This document shows positions 22,400 to 42,610 of a stretch of DNA of 64,000 nt, one piece after another. Under the pieces are notes generated by a model. It was given only the letters and a program-made list of their open reading frames with translations. It was not told where the DNA came from and ran no database searches. How positions within the stretch are numbered: position 1 is the first letter of the stretch; every line of letters starts with the position of its first letter. This DNA is from Haliclystus octoradiatus (taxonomy: Eukaryota > Cnidaria > Staurozoa > Stauromedusae > Haliclystidae). The position numbers and the translations under genes were made by a program. The stretch spans positions 22,257,338-22,321,337 of the forward strand of contig OU744450.1 in assembly GCA_916610825.1 (NCBI GenBank), read 5' to 3'.

Positions 22400-25130
22400 T
22401 TTTTATCTGTTTAACAGGCTTATAGAATTCTTGAAACAACACAGCTCCAATATATAAAGATATAATATAAAGAACCAAGATAGTCTAATTCATATTTGTG
22501 TTTTAGAGAGTTTTAAACAGGCCATAATACTATATCTTGATAATTCATCAAAGTTTATTCCAGGTTACGTTGCTTTTATATCTGCAATTACAAATGTATC
22601 ATGTTATTTTATCCAAAAAATCCCCACAGAGACTACAAAGAGACCTTATATACTTTACCATTAACTTTTAAATGTGATGATGTCCGGACGCTGATATAAT
22701 GATATATCCTGCTTTTGCAGTGAAATAAACATGGTTGTTAGAACATTTTAAAAGTAAGATGTCTATGATGCGATTCTGTATGGGAATTATGTGGATTTCC
22801 CCCGCTGGCACCTCCGCGGTCACATTGACGAACAAAGCATTTGTCATTTCGTTTGTCAAGTTGGAAGTCTCAAATCAACTGCAAATGAATTGCACTGACC
22901 TTTGTTGGCGTGTTCTACAGATCAACTTTTTCTTGAAGAGGAAGATTAAATGCGATCATGCGTCAGTACTATATATTGGAGTCTATTTGATTGCTATATT
23001 GAATGTATCTATAATAGCTATATATGACACCATCTCCTTGGGTGATGTAGAGTAATGTAGACTGCCTTCGAGATAAATCATCATCATCATCATCATTTAT
23101 TCAGGACTTGAATAAGCTAAAATCTTTTTTTCACAAGACTGTTTTATAAATATATATATAATAACACTACAGTTATACAACAATATACTTTACAGGATAT
23201 TTGAAGAATCATGTTCGCATCCCCTTCCATTTCTCTTATTTATAAGCATGGAAAATTTTGATCAATGAATCATTTAATAGTTTTTATAAGCTAGTTGTTG
23301 TGATCTCTGGTAAATTAATTAAAAATGTACAAAAGGGTTAACAAAGACTCGAGGTTAAAGTGTATATATGCGTAGGAAAAATCCCACGCCAAGGCATTTG
23401 CCTGTTTTCCAAGGTATTTGCATCATACCATCAGGACACTTCCTGTCTTGGCTTGAAACACACGCTTGCTCTAGTATAGCTGTATTTCATTTCTGCGTAT
23501 TTACAACAGTTGATTGACAATAATCAAGTACTTCTTTATAGCGAAACATAGGCAGAGATGAAAAACAGTTGGTGTGCATAAGGGTGTACATATACAGTTC
23601 TCTGAGGTTCAAAATTACTATGAAATATATATATTTGCTTGCACAATAACGTGTAGATTTTGATTGGAGACAAGTGAATACTAGGACAGTTTCCAATATG
23701 AGAATTTTGATGGAATGTAGATCATTCATAACAGGTGAAAATTAAAGGACTAAACAATCCTGAAATAAGCTATATATAAAAACGCACTAAAAGTTGTTCT
23801 GTCATTTTCTTTGCCTTTTGGAAAAATAATTGCCCTTCCAAAATTTAAATATTTTCCTAGATTCTTAATAGAAACTGTCCTTAAATAAGAAATAGTTGAT
23901 ATAAATTATGTTAAAATTATCATCACTGCGCCTCAATGTATACAACCGAACCATTTTATGTTTAATTTTTGAAATATTGCTAGCAAAAAGACAAAGTTTG
24001 TACTAATTCTAGCAGATCATTTTGTGCGTGAAACAGAAAACAAAAGCTTTGATGCAACAAAATCAGAAATACTTAATATGCTGTAAACGTTTCTTCACAT
24101 AACTGCAGAATTCGTGTAATACCTTGGCAGCATTGTATTATTAATTACAGAGGGTTCATTACCATAATACATGGATATAGTCCATACCACCTGCAACGTG
24201 ATTATATCAAAGCATTTTAAACTCAAAATTTGAACAAACACAATATAATTTAATAAAGAGATTGGAGTATTCTAGAATTAAATAAAGTTTTTCCTTATAA
24301 AGGGGCACCCTTGATTTTATGTTTATATTTTGTAAATATTGCATATAGAAAACATGTTTACTGTTACAAAAGAAATCAAAGTTAGTATTGAATCTGAGCG
24401 CATAAAAACAAATAGTACATTCAGGAACATACAGATGGTTATATATAATCACGCTATCTCGTGTTAATTATATCCCAAATGCATCTTACAAATTCCTGAT
24501 AAATTTGCAATAGTGATCAATGCCATCCTTAAATCTTTACCTACATTTGTTTTATTCATACCGTTTGAAGTTTGATCCACCAAAACAAATCAATATAATA
24601 TTAATTAACTTAAATGTCTTTTGAGCTTCGAACAAAGAGACTGTCAGACTACAGATGATAACTTCATAAACGCAACCAATATTCAAACTTTACAAAAATG
24701 ACCATTCACAAAATGTTGTTATTAAATTGACTCATCAAAGAATTATAATAAAAATAATAATTAATAATCCAAGATTGAATTAAACTATTTCATATGTGTG
24801 TGCATTCATTAATTTGAGCTCAGAATTGAATTAATTAAGTTTTAATGACAGAGATTTAAATTGACAAAGAATAGAGTTGAAATGGTAATCCAATTTTACA
24901 ATTTTTTCTAGTTAATTTTTTTATTGATCCTATATATTTCAATAGATATTCCAGCTGTGTTGAAATGAAAAAAACATACCGAATTTTCAGTCGGTAAGCT
25001 TATTTATATGATTAAGGCGGTTGTTTAGAAGATCAAGACTCCTTGCATAACTATGGTGCCTCGATCATAGTATAAACAAGTATCATTCATTTGACGAGAA
25101 TAATAAGTTTAATTAATAACAACAACAACA
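22400..25130. other. AT-rich intergenic sequence
   Basis: No gene I can support. A slightly GC-richer patch at 22790-22830 is open on both strands (plus 22735-23055, minus 22859-22668) but matches no family I know. Confidence 0.35.
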
Positions 25131-25135
25131 ACAAC

Positions 25136-25285
25136 ATGAAATCTGTTGAAATTGATCTGCGGTGTCGCGGCTAAGATCAGTAAAGACCGTTTAAAATCAT
25201 TGCTCGTAGCGAAAAGAGCCACTCCTCTAGAAATAGAGGAGTGGTACGGGTGCCTTCGGTAGGGCGACACCGTCTACATTATTTG
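25136..25285 (+). repeat. tRNA-derived SINE, family 1, 5'-truncated copy
   Basis: Only the 3' 150 bp are present, starting at ATGAAATCTGTTGAAATTGA and ending at CCGTCTACATTA. It is nearly identical to the corresponding part of 3134-3521. A short (AAC)n run at 25110-25135 abuts the 5' side. Confidence 0.9.
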
Positions 25286-25289
25286 GTTT

Positions 25290-26320
25290 TTAAGTGAAAA
25301 TGGAATATTTTCAATATCATTACTATAATGTGATCGCTTCACCCCTTCTGTGATAAAACGGAGCAAACGAATACTCAGAACTAAAGCATTCTTATGCCTT
25401 CTTTGCAAGGAGTACGAGCTACCCGGGTAATCTGGGTATAGGCTAGCTACTCAGCTACTAGGTTGCTCTTGTCTATTGTAACAAGGAGTACAAACCATGA
25501 TTTGTTTAAAAAAGAAACTTTTAACCTCTAGATACAGCTACGAAATATTACCAAATTGTACGACTGACCGATGGAATGCAATAAAGCAGTCAAAATTTCG
25601 TCTTTTCGCGACTTTTTGAAAAAGTTTCGTCAAAACAAAAGCTTCTTCAAGAGCTGATTGCCTATAAATGACTTTTTGTTTGGATTTATATACCTATTAA
25701 CTTATGGTATCATGCACCGGTTTCCGCACGACATCACACAATTTATGCACGAGTAACAGGTGAGAGTTGATATTTACGAGTAAAAGTTCATTATTTATCA
25801 GGAATTATTCTTTTTGGACGCTATATTCTATTTGTCTTTTCTCTTATGAATGAATCAAAGGCTTTGGTTCTTTCGATGATGATTTTCAACAGGGCCAACA
25901 TGCATGTTAGTACGGTATTTCCCCCTTTGCTATAATTATCACTATCTTCAGATGATCACAAACATTTCGCATTTTGTAATGGTTTAAAGGAGTGCAATAG
26001 GTTGGTCAACAAGACGAGACAAGAGACGTGCTCGGGTTTGCGTGTGTAGTATACGAATAGATGTGAAGGGACACTGAATAGATAGGATCACAACATAGGA
26101 CATAGTTTACAGTTACACAGTACTAATGACTTGATGGAATGTTGACGTATTAGGAATAACGATCAATTATATCCGCTAAATAGCGAGTAGATATGGCCAA
26201 TTTAACTCACCATGTTTTGGGTTACATTTAACAAAAATTTTGCTTGATCACTAATGTTTGTAGCTTTGCAAAAGAAAATGTATGTGATTGAATTATTCTA
26301 CAAATATATTATATATTAAG
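25290..26320. other. AT-rich intergenic sequence
   Basis: Nothing recognised apart from a short palindromic stretch around the CCCGGG at 25418-25430. Confidence 0.35.
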
Positions 26321-26321
26321 G

Positions 26322-26499
26322 GATTACATCACTCTTGTGAGTGGGTTATCGGAATTTAGATCCACGGGTTCACTAACAACAAACGAGAAATCCATATCGT
26401 AAACTCGGCGGCCTCGTTTACGATATGGATTTCTCGTTTGTTGTTAGAGAACGAGTGGCTTTAAATTTCGATGGCCCACGAACAAAGAGTGATGTAATC
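26322..26499. mobile_element. Foldback element with perfect 32-bp central hairpin
   Basis: The outer ends GATTACATCACTCTT (26322) and AAGAGTGATGTAATC (to 26499) are inverted copies, and the arms continue imperfectly inward. At the centre, 26373-26404 and 26416-26447 are perfect 32-bp inverted repeats around an 11-base GC-rich loop. No coding capacity. Almost the whole element is self-complementary. Confidence 0.85.
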
Positions 26500-26860
26500 A
26501 TGTTAATAATCATGTAACATAACCTTTGTCTGGAACATCAATTATCTCTCATCAATTTCACTACAATAATGATTTGTTTTGGCTAATTTAATGGGTGATT
26601 GATTTTTCATTAAATGCAATTTGAATGAAATTGTTACGACCATCATTTAAAAATATAACGCGAAGAATTCAATATGTTTGCAATATTAGAAATATATAGT
26701 AAAAGTTAGATCTGAAAATAGCAAATCTTAAGTTGTTACTTTTTTTAATTTCTCAATTGAATTTTCATTTACAGAGTATAAATTTAAGTTGATTTTATGA
26801 AAAAATATTCAATCTGTCGCAGCTAGTCGCCATTTTCAAAACATGTGTTCTAGTTGTTTG
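26500..26860. other. AT-rich intergenic sequence
   Basis: No feature recognised. Confidence 0.3.
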
Positions 26861-26868
26861 GGTAAAAC

Positions 26869-26924
26869 CGTGCAGGTATAGGTCTATAACCGCACACGTG
26901 CGGGTATAGACCTATACCTGCACG
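26869..26924. repeat. 56-bp near-perfect palindrome
   Basis: CGTGCAGGTATAGGTCTATA at 26869 is mirrored by TATAGACCTATACCTGCACG ending at 26924, with a CACGTG core between; the arms differ at only two positions. GTTGCCATGG follows shortly at 26934. Confidence 0.85.
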
Positions 26925-26929
26925 CTTTT

Positions 26930-28630
26930 TGGGGTTGCCATGGAATTTCGTGGGTTGTCTTGACATAACTGCTAAACACGTGGTACAAATCCACCAATCA
27001 TGATACAAGTTTTTTTCAAGTGATTATTAAATGTGTATAGCTAACAAATCACAACCAAGCTGAAATGTTCCCTGAAAAATAATTGCGCTTCGTCTAGATG
27101 ACAGGAATGCAGTTTAAGGTAACGTATTTCAGCTATTCGGACATAACAGTAGCACAAAATACACTCAACAATTTTCATCATATAACAAATAATCCGGATA
27201 GTGTATGTATCACAGCAGAGGGAATACAATGAATGCGCTACAAAAATTTAGCAAGCAACACACAGAATAAACAAGATATGATGCAAATATCGCTAACTGG
27301 TTTGGTAAAAAAACAATGTCGGTGTGTTACATTTATAATTATGTTGTTACACTTACATTTAAAATGCCTTTTACACAATATCAAATTATGGATGTTCACC
27401 TTATTATTCAAATTAATGTAGAATTAATGTTACTTTAAAGTTTGAATTTTCTTTAAATTGTTCCTTAGCGATTTCTTTTTCAATTCCAGTTTCTCATTCA
27501 AGTTAGAAACAGCAATCTCATGTCGTTCGTGTACGAAAATGAACTCACTTCAAAAATTAAATTGTAATACTTTGTAGACAAATAAAAATTATTTCATCAA
27601 TTGTTATCTTCTAAACCAGAGTGTTGTACTGCTACATTCCAGGTAGATTAAACTTTTGACTTTTGCAAAACATTCAAGCGTGTTTGCTTCAACAGTCCAT
27701 CTGATCTCTTTAATTACGAAATTCTTTTTCACACTTCTATGACAATAATAAATTAACTTTCCGAAGGTGCTCATCCATGCAATTAAGTTCAGATAGATGT
27801 TTTTATAACTGACGAGCAGATTTGTAGGGAATAGATTGTTGAATGTATTTGACACTTGTGTGAAAAGTTCTCAAAAAATTCTGTGTCGGGTGGAGATCAC
27901 GTGTTTCCGGAAAATCTCAAACAAAAACATATTTCGTGCCCAGACCTTAATTGCCAATCCCTGTATTCTATAATCTATGGTTTAACTCATAATAACGTTA
28001 GGCGTAGAATTCATACAATACAAACCTAAAATATATCCAAATAAATTAGCTGGGTAAAGTATTAAACCAGAACACTTGTAGCATTTGTAGACGTCTTATA
28101 TCATACAAATTGAGCTTCTTAGAATATTATAGTATCAACGGTGTTCAGTATTACCAATACAAAATGCATTTAAATTCTAATCACATACGCACTTACTTGT
28201 ATAGAGGCATACGTCTTAAATCAGCACTGCAAGAACAAGTTCTATATAGAATAATCTCAGCCAATTAGGTACATAGAATAGAATACCGTTAGTGCCCTGG
28301 TAAAATACTGCTAACGCAATATGTCCTGTCTGATAAATATGTAGCGTTAAAAATGTTAGAGTTGTACTTGCAAATTAGAGACATCACCTTCTTTTATGAT
28401 TAATACACCTTTTCTCGAAAAAATTAGAGGGGAAAATTTAATATATATATAATAGATATTCTAGATAAGATAAGATAAGGTAGTATGGTAATGGTAATAC
28501 AGTTTATTCGTCAGTCAATAGAAAGTCTACTTTCTTATTATTTTCACTTATGGAAATCCTTAATCTTTCCACTTATTAGGAGAGGTCTCCTCTCTGAATA
28601 ATGTGAATGGCTGGTAAAACACTATGTTAT
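26930..28630. other. AT-rich intergenic sequence
   Basis: Short open frames (for example 27604-27855 minus) show no family features. No repeat boundaries seen. Confidence 0.35.
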
Positions 28631-28639
28631 GTTTATGAT

Positions 28640-28770
28640 TAAAGGGTAAACCACATTTGATTCATTCAAAATCCATTTTAACGAAGGGAAGACATCGCTT
28701 TGCATGCAGACACACTATAAGATCTGATATAACAAATCGATTTGCAATGAGGATGTGGTTTACCCCTTTA
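28640..28770. mobile_element. Short inverted-repeat element (MITE)
   Basis: TAAAGGGTAAACCACAT at 28640-28656 is mirrored by ATGTGGTTTACCCCTTTA at 28753-28770. The element is about 130 bp with no coding capacity. Confidence 0.7.
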
Positions 28771-28779
28771 TTGAACAAT

Positions 28780-31700
28780 GGACCCATATTTTCATAGGAA
28801 AATGTCGAAACGTTGTGTAAATTTTGTTGATCATAATCTATAAAATATATGCACGGTAAGGAATCAATTCGTGAATAATAAACAGCTATTGATCGAAAAC
28901 GAGGTGAATATAGGCTGATATTGACTGAGGTCTTAGTCAATGACTAACTGGTGAATTTTGTAATTTAGAGTCATATAGCACGAACTTTAATGTATTTTAA
29001 GGCATCAAAACCACAATTATCCTTTGCATCTTTTCGACATAACGGTTAGAAATCACGGAGTGGTCAATAAAATTTAGAATTGACCGTTGTTCGACTAATC
29101 GAATTGCTCGATTTTCGTATTGACCAATTGATCGATGACTAATCAGCTATATATATACTTTAACTGTAAATGCTCTGAGCACAGCTGCATGGAAAAGAGA
29201 AATTACCTTTCTTGGTAGTAAGTGAAATTAATTCGTAGCAGATTCAGGTATTTCAGGTACAAGAAACCAATTTTGGTACACCCAACGGTTAAAATCGTTT
29301 TCAACATGAGAAATATTTCTCGTTCGCAGCATTTTCATAGCAATATCATGTTTGAGTAAAAAAATTCTTAAAACTGTTATTATATTTGATCACACATTTT
29401 CTTGAATGATTTTGGAAGTATTAATGTATTAACAATTGACTTTGTTCATTATATTCGCTATACGTGATCGCTTATGAGTCTGTATATAGTGTAAGCTTGT
29501 GCGAAGCCTGCTGATGTTCAACACAGCACATTTCGCCATTTTGGAAAACAATTCATCTCATTAATGCAGACATTTATAAATTCAAATTCCCGTCAGATTG
29601 CTCTCACAAACTGATAACACTTTAAGTAACAAGTTAACACATTAATACATGAGAACAATATGACATTTTATAGAACGTTTTACAAAATTTGAATTCCATT
29701 TTAATCTTTTACTATTGTGGCTCTCAAGGATGAATAATTCGAAAATTTTTGGTTTAAATTTTGGTTTGCATTTGGTATAAAATGTTTTTTTCCAATATCA
29801 AAACTTTTCCAAATTATTTCAGATTTGCTTGAAATGTTTTTGGGGTTTTATATGGTGTAATTATATTCAGACATCAATTTTACTCCACTTTATAATTTCT
29901 TTTCAAAAATTGAGATCAAACATCAATAAAAGTTTTGTTTGAGATTGAGTTATTTGAATATTTATGTAATGTAGTTTAGCCTGATTGTGTCTTTTAGTAT
30001 AACTACACTATAGGGATTACAAAGTTATTAATATTAACCTATACATGCAACTGTCTTGTGTATGTCTTTCTGTGGGGGGTTGTCACGATTTTCTCAGCCA
30101 TTTCAAAACAAATGAATCAAATAGCATATCATTCGATAGAAAATTGCAAATGGTTGCACTCAACGGGCTTCTTTTTCTCGAATGTTCGCATTGCTCTGCG
30201 TATCGACAGAAAATGTTGTTTTACGCACTGGTTTTGTTTGGCTTCTCAGGACCACATTGCTTTTACATATTTTGTTGCGCTGCTTTGCTTTTCTATTGTT
30301 ATGTTATCCAATTTCAATTCGGACAATTTGACCGATCGATGGCAAAAAGTGACTGTATAAAATTGTTCACATTTCTGATATGTTTGTTTTCAAAACGTCA
30401 AAGGCCAAAATTAACCCAGATTATGATTTTTTAATTATAATGAGAAAAATTGAAATATTTATATGAAATAATAATGTCCATAATATGCTCTGTATCAGCT
30501 ATATATCATATGCTTTTTATTTTAAATTACCTGCCTATTCTTAGACGGTCTATACATCACCTACTGCGTATACACTATATTTTAAAAACACGTAAAATTG
30601 AGTTGAATTTTCTCAAGTTTCTAAATTGTCAGCATGAAATGTTCTTGATAATGTTCTTAAAATGTATATCTAAAATAATAGTAGTTTCAGAATATCATCG
30701 CGCGTACCTTACAATTGGAAGTCTAAGAAAACTGAGCCTCGGAAATTTCTTAATTTCTTCTTAAATGTTTTATAATTTGAGCCTCAATGCTCTTGTAAGT
30801 GTTTTTTTTATGCAATTTATTAAAAAAAAAGTTTATATGCGATCAATCATAGTAGCAGCATATATTTATATTATTATCGTGAATAATATGGTGTATACAT
30901 ATAGTCGGAATTATATATAGCAGTGATTACAGTAAATAATATGAGCAGACTGCAGTAACTTACCAAACAATCCATGGATACGATAATTAGATGTGTTCCC
31001 ACAAGACATATGCACCAATTAAATGTATATAAGATACTTTATAATTACTACCAGGTATATATAGCTGATAATTCTTGTAACATTTGATTAAATGTTTTGT
31101 CATAACTTTTTTCCATTGTCATAAGTCGCACACAGATGTTATATAAACACGTAATATGCTAGATATAGGTCTATTACACTATTTAGCACTTCATTTTTGA
31201 TACTTTAACGCATGCATCATACATTTGATTTAATAATAGCCTAGACAGGGATATTATTTTCATACAACTATTGTGTTTGTTGTTATTTTATATATTTGCC
31301 CAGTCTCGAAAACTAGATTCATGAATATTTATTACATCACGTGATAAAGCGAATCATCATCATCATCAGTATTTTTTTGAGGTCAATTCGAAAAGCCATA
31401 AAATTGGCCCTTTAAGAAACGTAGGAAAACCTTATCTATTATATACAGTTTGATATGTTTAGAACTCAGCTGAACTTGTTATGATGAGAGGAATTCGAGG
31501 TGATATAATATTTATATAGCTCCTTTTCGTTTCTGAATGAGTACTACAAATTTTGAGTCAAACATTAATTTTTAAACAGGAAAATTGCACACTTTTGAGA
31601 ATATTAAGCAATTATTGAATGAGAAATGAAAATGCCTGATAAATTTTGTAATTATAAAAATTAGTTACTTGGATTACAATTTGCCACTGCCAAATATTTT

Positions 31701-32980
31701 ATACGAATTTTACTTACACGAAAAACAGAAAATAAAAAGGTGTAACTCGCTCAGAAATAACTCGTGTTTATTTAGGACATTTAGGAAGAAAATGTATTGA
31801 TAGACGTACCATATTTGATTAAAAACATTATATGATCTATAAGATCCGCCAACATGAAATCATTTCAATCAAGCCGCATACAAATTATATGCATAGAATA
31901 ATAAAACGGGCCGCAAGGTCGGACATTGTTGTATTTTTTTTGTAAATTCTTACAAAACATATATGTTTGCTATGGAAATGGAATGTTTCTTAACAGTATT
32001 TGTCAACTAAATATGTAAAATATCAAAAATATTAGGATAAACTCCTACTGATAAATCTTATTCCTAAATATTTGTTTACGTCCAGTTGAAATATCAAATA
32101 TAAATAGTATACAAGAAAAAATGAATTGTAGAATATTGCAAGTATTTATTTTACTTGATCCAAGGTCTGCTTTTAAAATTTCTGTCTAGGCTACCAATTA
32201 ACCCATTGATTTAAAAGAATCAAGTTACACCTAGACAAATAAACACGCCTGAACGTTGGTAACAAACAACTATTCATTCATTCAGTCATTTATTTAATTC
32301 GTCATACAAGTGACAGGCAAAAACAAAGGAGAGAGAAACTCTCACTAAAATGTGTCCTAGTTATAAACTGAATAAATATTTGTATACATCGATAAGCATA
32401 CGTTTAAAATACTTCGCAAATGAGGAAAGGTCCACGTCAGCAAGCCCTCTAATGAATAAAAGAAGGCTTTTGGAATTATTAGAATTATTAGAAGCTTTAT
32501 AACTCAAGGCAAGGGGAACAAAACTTGACACGAGATTCCTCAAAAGTTGGACATTAGTAGAATAGAAAGTTTTGCTCAAAACTAGAAAAAGAGACTTTGT
32601 TTTTCATGCACTAAGTAAAATATTCTTAAAATTATCTTACACATAAAAGAAGTTCTTATAAACATTCTAATTTAATCAAATCAAGCAAAACATGTTTTCT
32701 TGAAATAAGATTCATTTCATGTCACAGCATAAACAAGAAATATTTGCTCAAGACTAGAGAAAAGGGAACCATGTTTTATATGCAACAAGAAAAATATTTT
32801 CAATAAAAACTATTGTGTATTGTGTGCATTTATATAAATATGTTAAAATTTCATCAATCAAGCTACTGCACTGAGTATACAAACAAACTATATACATTTT
32901 GGCATGAATAAACGTACTCCATACTTTCTTTATACAATCAGTACCCATTTTGAATTATTTGTTTAAAAAACAGTAAGCCA
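28780..32980. other. AT-rich intergenic sequence
   Basis: Four kilobases without a gene I can support. Frames at 30045-30434 and 30058-30360 overlap in two phases and show no conserved motif. A short (ATC)n lies near 31355-31367. Confidence 0.4.
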
Positions 32981-32989
32981 AGTCGGAAA

Positions 32990-33205
32990 ATGCGACCTTA
33001 TAATGTAGTGGCTAGAGAGTTGACCTCACTGCCTGCAGGGTCTTGGGTTCAATACTTGTTCGAAAGCATCCGGCTATTAAATGTCTTAAATTGCACACAA
33101 GCTTCAAAATACTAACAATATAACCAACCACTCCAATGAAAAAAGCTGCAAGGTCACCCGGCTTCGTGGATATAAATGATAAATCAAAAACAACAAAAAA
33201 TATGC
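32990..33205 (+). repeat. tRNA-headed SINE, family 3, copy 1
   Basis: A head with GTAGTGGCTAGAGAGTTGAC and a B-box-like GGGTTCAATACTTG (33046-33059) is followed by a body shared with 36372-36605: CACACAAGCTTCAAAATACTAAC, then AATGAAAAAAGCTGCAAGG, ending in an AACAACAAAAA tail. It is diverged from the other copy. The minus-strand frame over 33012-33278 is an artefact of this repeat. Confidence 0.7.
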
Positions 33206-33209
33206 CAGC

Positions 33210-33830
33210 ATAAAATATTATCAAAAATATTGCAGTATTCTTCGAGAAATACATTTTTGGTACTGTTATATACTTCAACTGTCACGATTTAAGCCTTGCA
33301 ATAGATTGAATTAACACAATCAGATTATTTAGTCTCGTACTATATAATACTATAGTTAGCTGCTCTGAATTTCAATTCATCATATTGGCATTGAGCACTA
33401 TTTTCTACAGTCATTACCTATATAATATTGTCATGCATTCATACAAGTGGACCCTATAAAATACTTTTCACTCGATTGTTTAAAACATTAGACTAAGAGA
33501 GCTTTATAATGCATATATTACTAATGATAACTAATTAGCTCCAAAGCTGTAATATATAGTTGATGTTTGATCAACATGGTTTACGTTTTGTTACTCTGAT
33601 CATAGCCACAACAAAAAGTTGGATTAAATAGATGTAAAACAATAATGAAAACAAATAGATTTCTTAATTAATTAATGAAATTGTCTATAGGTATAAGTTA
33701 TAACAGATGTGTCATTTTGATACATTATTTTAATAAATCTACTTATTATTAATAAAGTTTTGCACAGTTCATGCTAAGTAATACGCCTAAATAAAATTAA
33801 TTATTTAATTATTTAAAATTATTATTATTT
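33210..33830. other. 3' flank of the nine-exon gene
   Basis: AT-rich, downstream of the stop codon at 33832 on the minus strand; probably 3' UTR and intergenic. No clear polyadenylation signal chosen. Confidence 0.3.
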
Positions 33831-33831
33831 T

Positions 33832-40848
<7,017 letters not shown>

Positions 40849-40942
40849 TGTAATTTATATTTATTAAGATTGTATTTAATAGCTGCCCTGAATCTGGTCC
40901 ATTGCGTTCAAGGATTGAAAATTCGGTTTGATTTTCCAAGTG

Positions 40943-40950
40943 TGACGTCA
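40943..40950. promoter_or_regulatory. Perfect cAMP response element (CRE) upstream of the nine-exon gene
   Basis: The palindrome TGACGTCA lies 95 bp upstream of the start codon at 40848. In animals this sequence is bound by CREB/CREM/ATF factors. Its role here is inference. Confidence 0.5.
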
Positions 40951-40960
40951 TAAACAAGGG

Positions 40961-40974
40961 ATTCCCATGGCGAT
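40961..40974. promoter_or_regulatory. X-box-like site upstream of the nine-exon gene
   Basis: ATTCCCATGGCGAT matches 13 of 14 positions of the loose RFX X-box RTHNYYWTRRNRAC and lies about 113 bp upstream of the start codon. RFX factors drive ciliary genes in animals. This is a short degenerate match. Confidence 0.3.
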
Positions 40975-41394
40975 TCCCTGATCTAATTGATAACGAGGTA
41001 AATCAGTAATGCCTGAACAGAGACTTGAAAAATGTTCACAAAAATATGGGATCCCGAAAAACATTGTGAAATTTGAATTGAGTTGAGTTTGACATTTGAA
41101 AAAATTGATTCGTTGAGCAAACAAGTAAGAAAAATATATTTAAACTGTTAGCTTGTTACTAATGCATTCATTTATCAATATTTTATATGTTCTTATTGAA
41201 TTTCTATCCTCTGATGTAATTGTAGGCCTATGCGCCGTCGCTCAATTCAAGTATTGTAGGCTCAATATTGTAACTGTAGGCTCAATATTAATCTTACAGC
41301 GGGTATTAAATCAACTAGCAAGGAATAAAGACAATGCATCATGCATACATGCATTGTAACGTGAATTTTGCAGATGGTATTTTCAATTTTAAGA

Positions 41395-41765
41395 TTGTTT
41401 AGTAGGCTTACCAAGTTGAGAAAAATGCATGTGGAAATTAATATATACCCAACGCACAACAAAAAATGCAGTCAGGATTATCAAAACCTGCGTCTTGATA
41501 AATATAGATCCCATACCTCTGCGCGCCCAATAATTATTCTCTATGTAATTGAAAGATTCCTATAGATAGATGGTATCCAATTTTCAACAATAACAACATT
41601 TCAAAAATCATACTTGCTTTATCCCTGACGGCATTGTTGCGCGGATGCGCGCGCGTAGGATATTTTGTATTTCAAAGAAGGTTTAGTACCGATTCAAGAA
41701 AAATGCGCAGGGAATATATTCTCTACGCACGACAAAAAATGCAGTCAGGGCTTTATCTAAAACCA
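41395..41765. repeat. Diverged direct duplication
   Basis: A block of about 70-90 bp around CAACAAAAAATGCAGTCAGG (near 41455-41475) recurs with changes at 41690-41750 (CGACAAAAAATGCAGTCAGG). It lies between the nine-exon gene and the exon at 41847. Confidence 0.55.
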
Positions 41766-41846
41766 TTATAATTGGACCCTCATAATCTATTGTGAGTTGA
41801 TATATTTTCTCAGTATCCCGTGACACATTCATTATGCAATTGTAGA

Positions 41847-42021
41847 ATGAACGAAAGGTCCCGTTTACCTGCTTATCGAAAGACCTCTATGGATGAGGAT
41901 GATGAGATTGATAATTTCTACGGCTGTGCCTGTCAGAGAGTATTGGCTGTTTGCTTGCTGACACCTTTCATACTGATGATAGCATTGTTTGGTCTTTTGA
42001 TATGGCTTATAATCCTTCCAT
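41847..42021 (+). CDS. First coding exon of an unrecognised membrane protein
   Basis: An ATG at 41847 follows a possible acceptor (TTGTAG at 41840-41845), and the frame runs 58 codons plus one base to a strong donor GTGAGT at 42022. The residues form a polar, acidic N-terminus (MDEDDEIDNF), then a Cys-containing boundary and a long hydrophobic segment of about 25 residues (residues about 33-58) compatible with a membrane span or re-entrant hairpin. The family is not recognised. A loose resemblance to the N-terminal hydrophobic region of SMPD3-type neutral sphingomyelinases is not strong enough to name it. No in-phase downstream exon was identified, so the gene extent is unknown. It is transcribed divergently from the nine-exon gene about 1 kb away. 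Confidence 0.4.
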
Positions 42022-42449
42022 GTGAGTACTAATGCCAGTTAATCCTAGGCTACTGATAAATTTAAATGGAGCATGGATCTAATCAGATAATTATTTTTGA
42101 AGATCAGTAATCTTCTGTTACCATACAGTGTTCTTCCAAGCCAGAGAATGAAGATTTGTGTAAGTTGATAGATAAACATTAGAGACATTATGGAATTGAG
42201 GTGTTTCAGTAGACTTAAGATAGTCAATTTGAGTGCTGAAATCATTTCTATATTAATTGAACAGCTTTTGTACAGGAATTGAGATGCCCATTGTAAGATA
42301 GACTGCAAACATAGATGTACCTTAATAGACTACAGGGGCTACCAGCTAGATAGTTGTACACACACTAGCCGCTAGGGACAATCCAATTAGAAAATGGGTG
42401 ATCCTCCAGAAAAAAGTCACCAGGTACGAACAAATTGCAACTGAGGCTT

Positions 42450-42610
42450 GGATTATACAGCGTACTTTCGAGCGTGCCGTGCCGTGCTTTTGTTTACAGT
42501 AAATTGAAAATTGGCTCGCTGTCAGCGCGCCCATCCAACTGGACATGGCATGCTGTCATTAGCACAGCGCGCTCCAAATCGGAAGCTTGCAAAAGAAGAG
42601 CGTGCTTTCA
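42450..42610. repeat. GC-rich repeat, partner of 44385-44486
   Basis: GGATTATACAGCGTACTTTC and following GAGCGTGCCGTGC (42455-42490) recur as reverse complement at 44440-44480. Part of a MITE-like family. Confidence 0.5.

Noticed and set aside
22668..23055. Overlapping frames on both strands with a GC-richer patch
   Set aside because: No recognisable domain on either strand and no convincing splice sites; might be an unknown repeat.
30045..30434. 129-codon frame and an overlapping 100-codon frame on the plus strand
   Set aside because: Two long overlapping frames in low-complexity AT-rich DNA, with no motif, splice signals or family resemblance.
33012..33278. 88-codon minus-strand frame with hydrophobic stretches
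   Set aside because: Largely the reverse of the SINE family 3 copy at 32990-33205.
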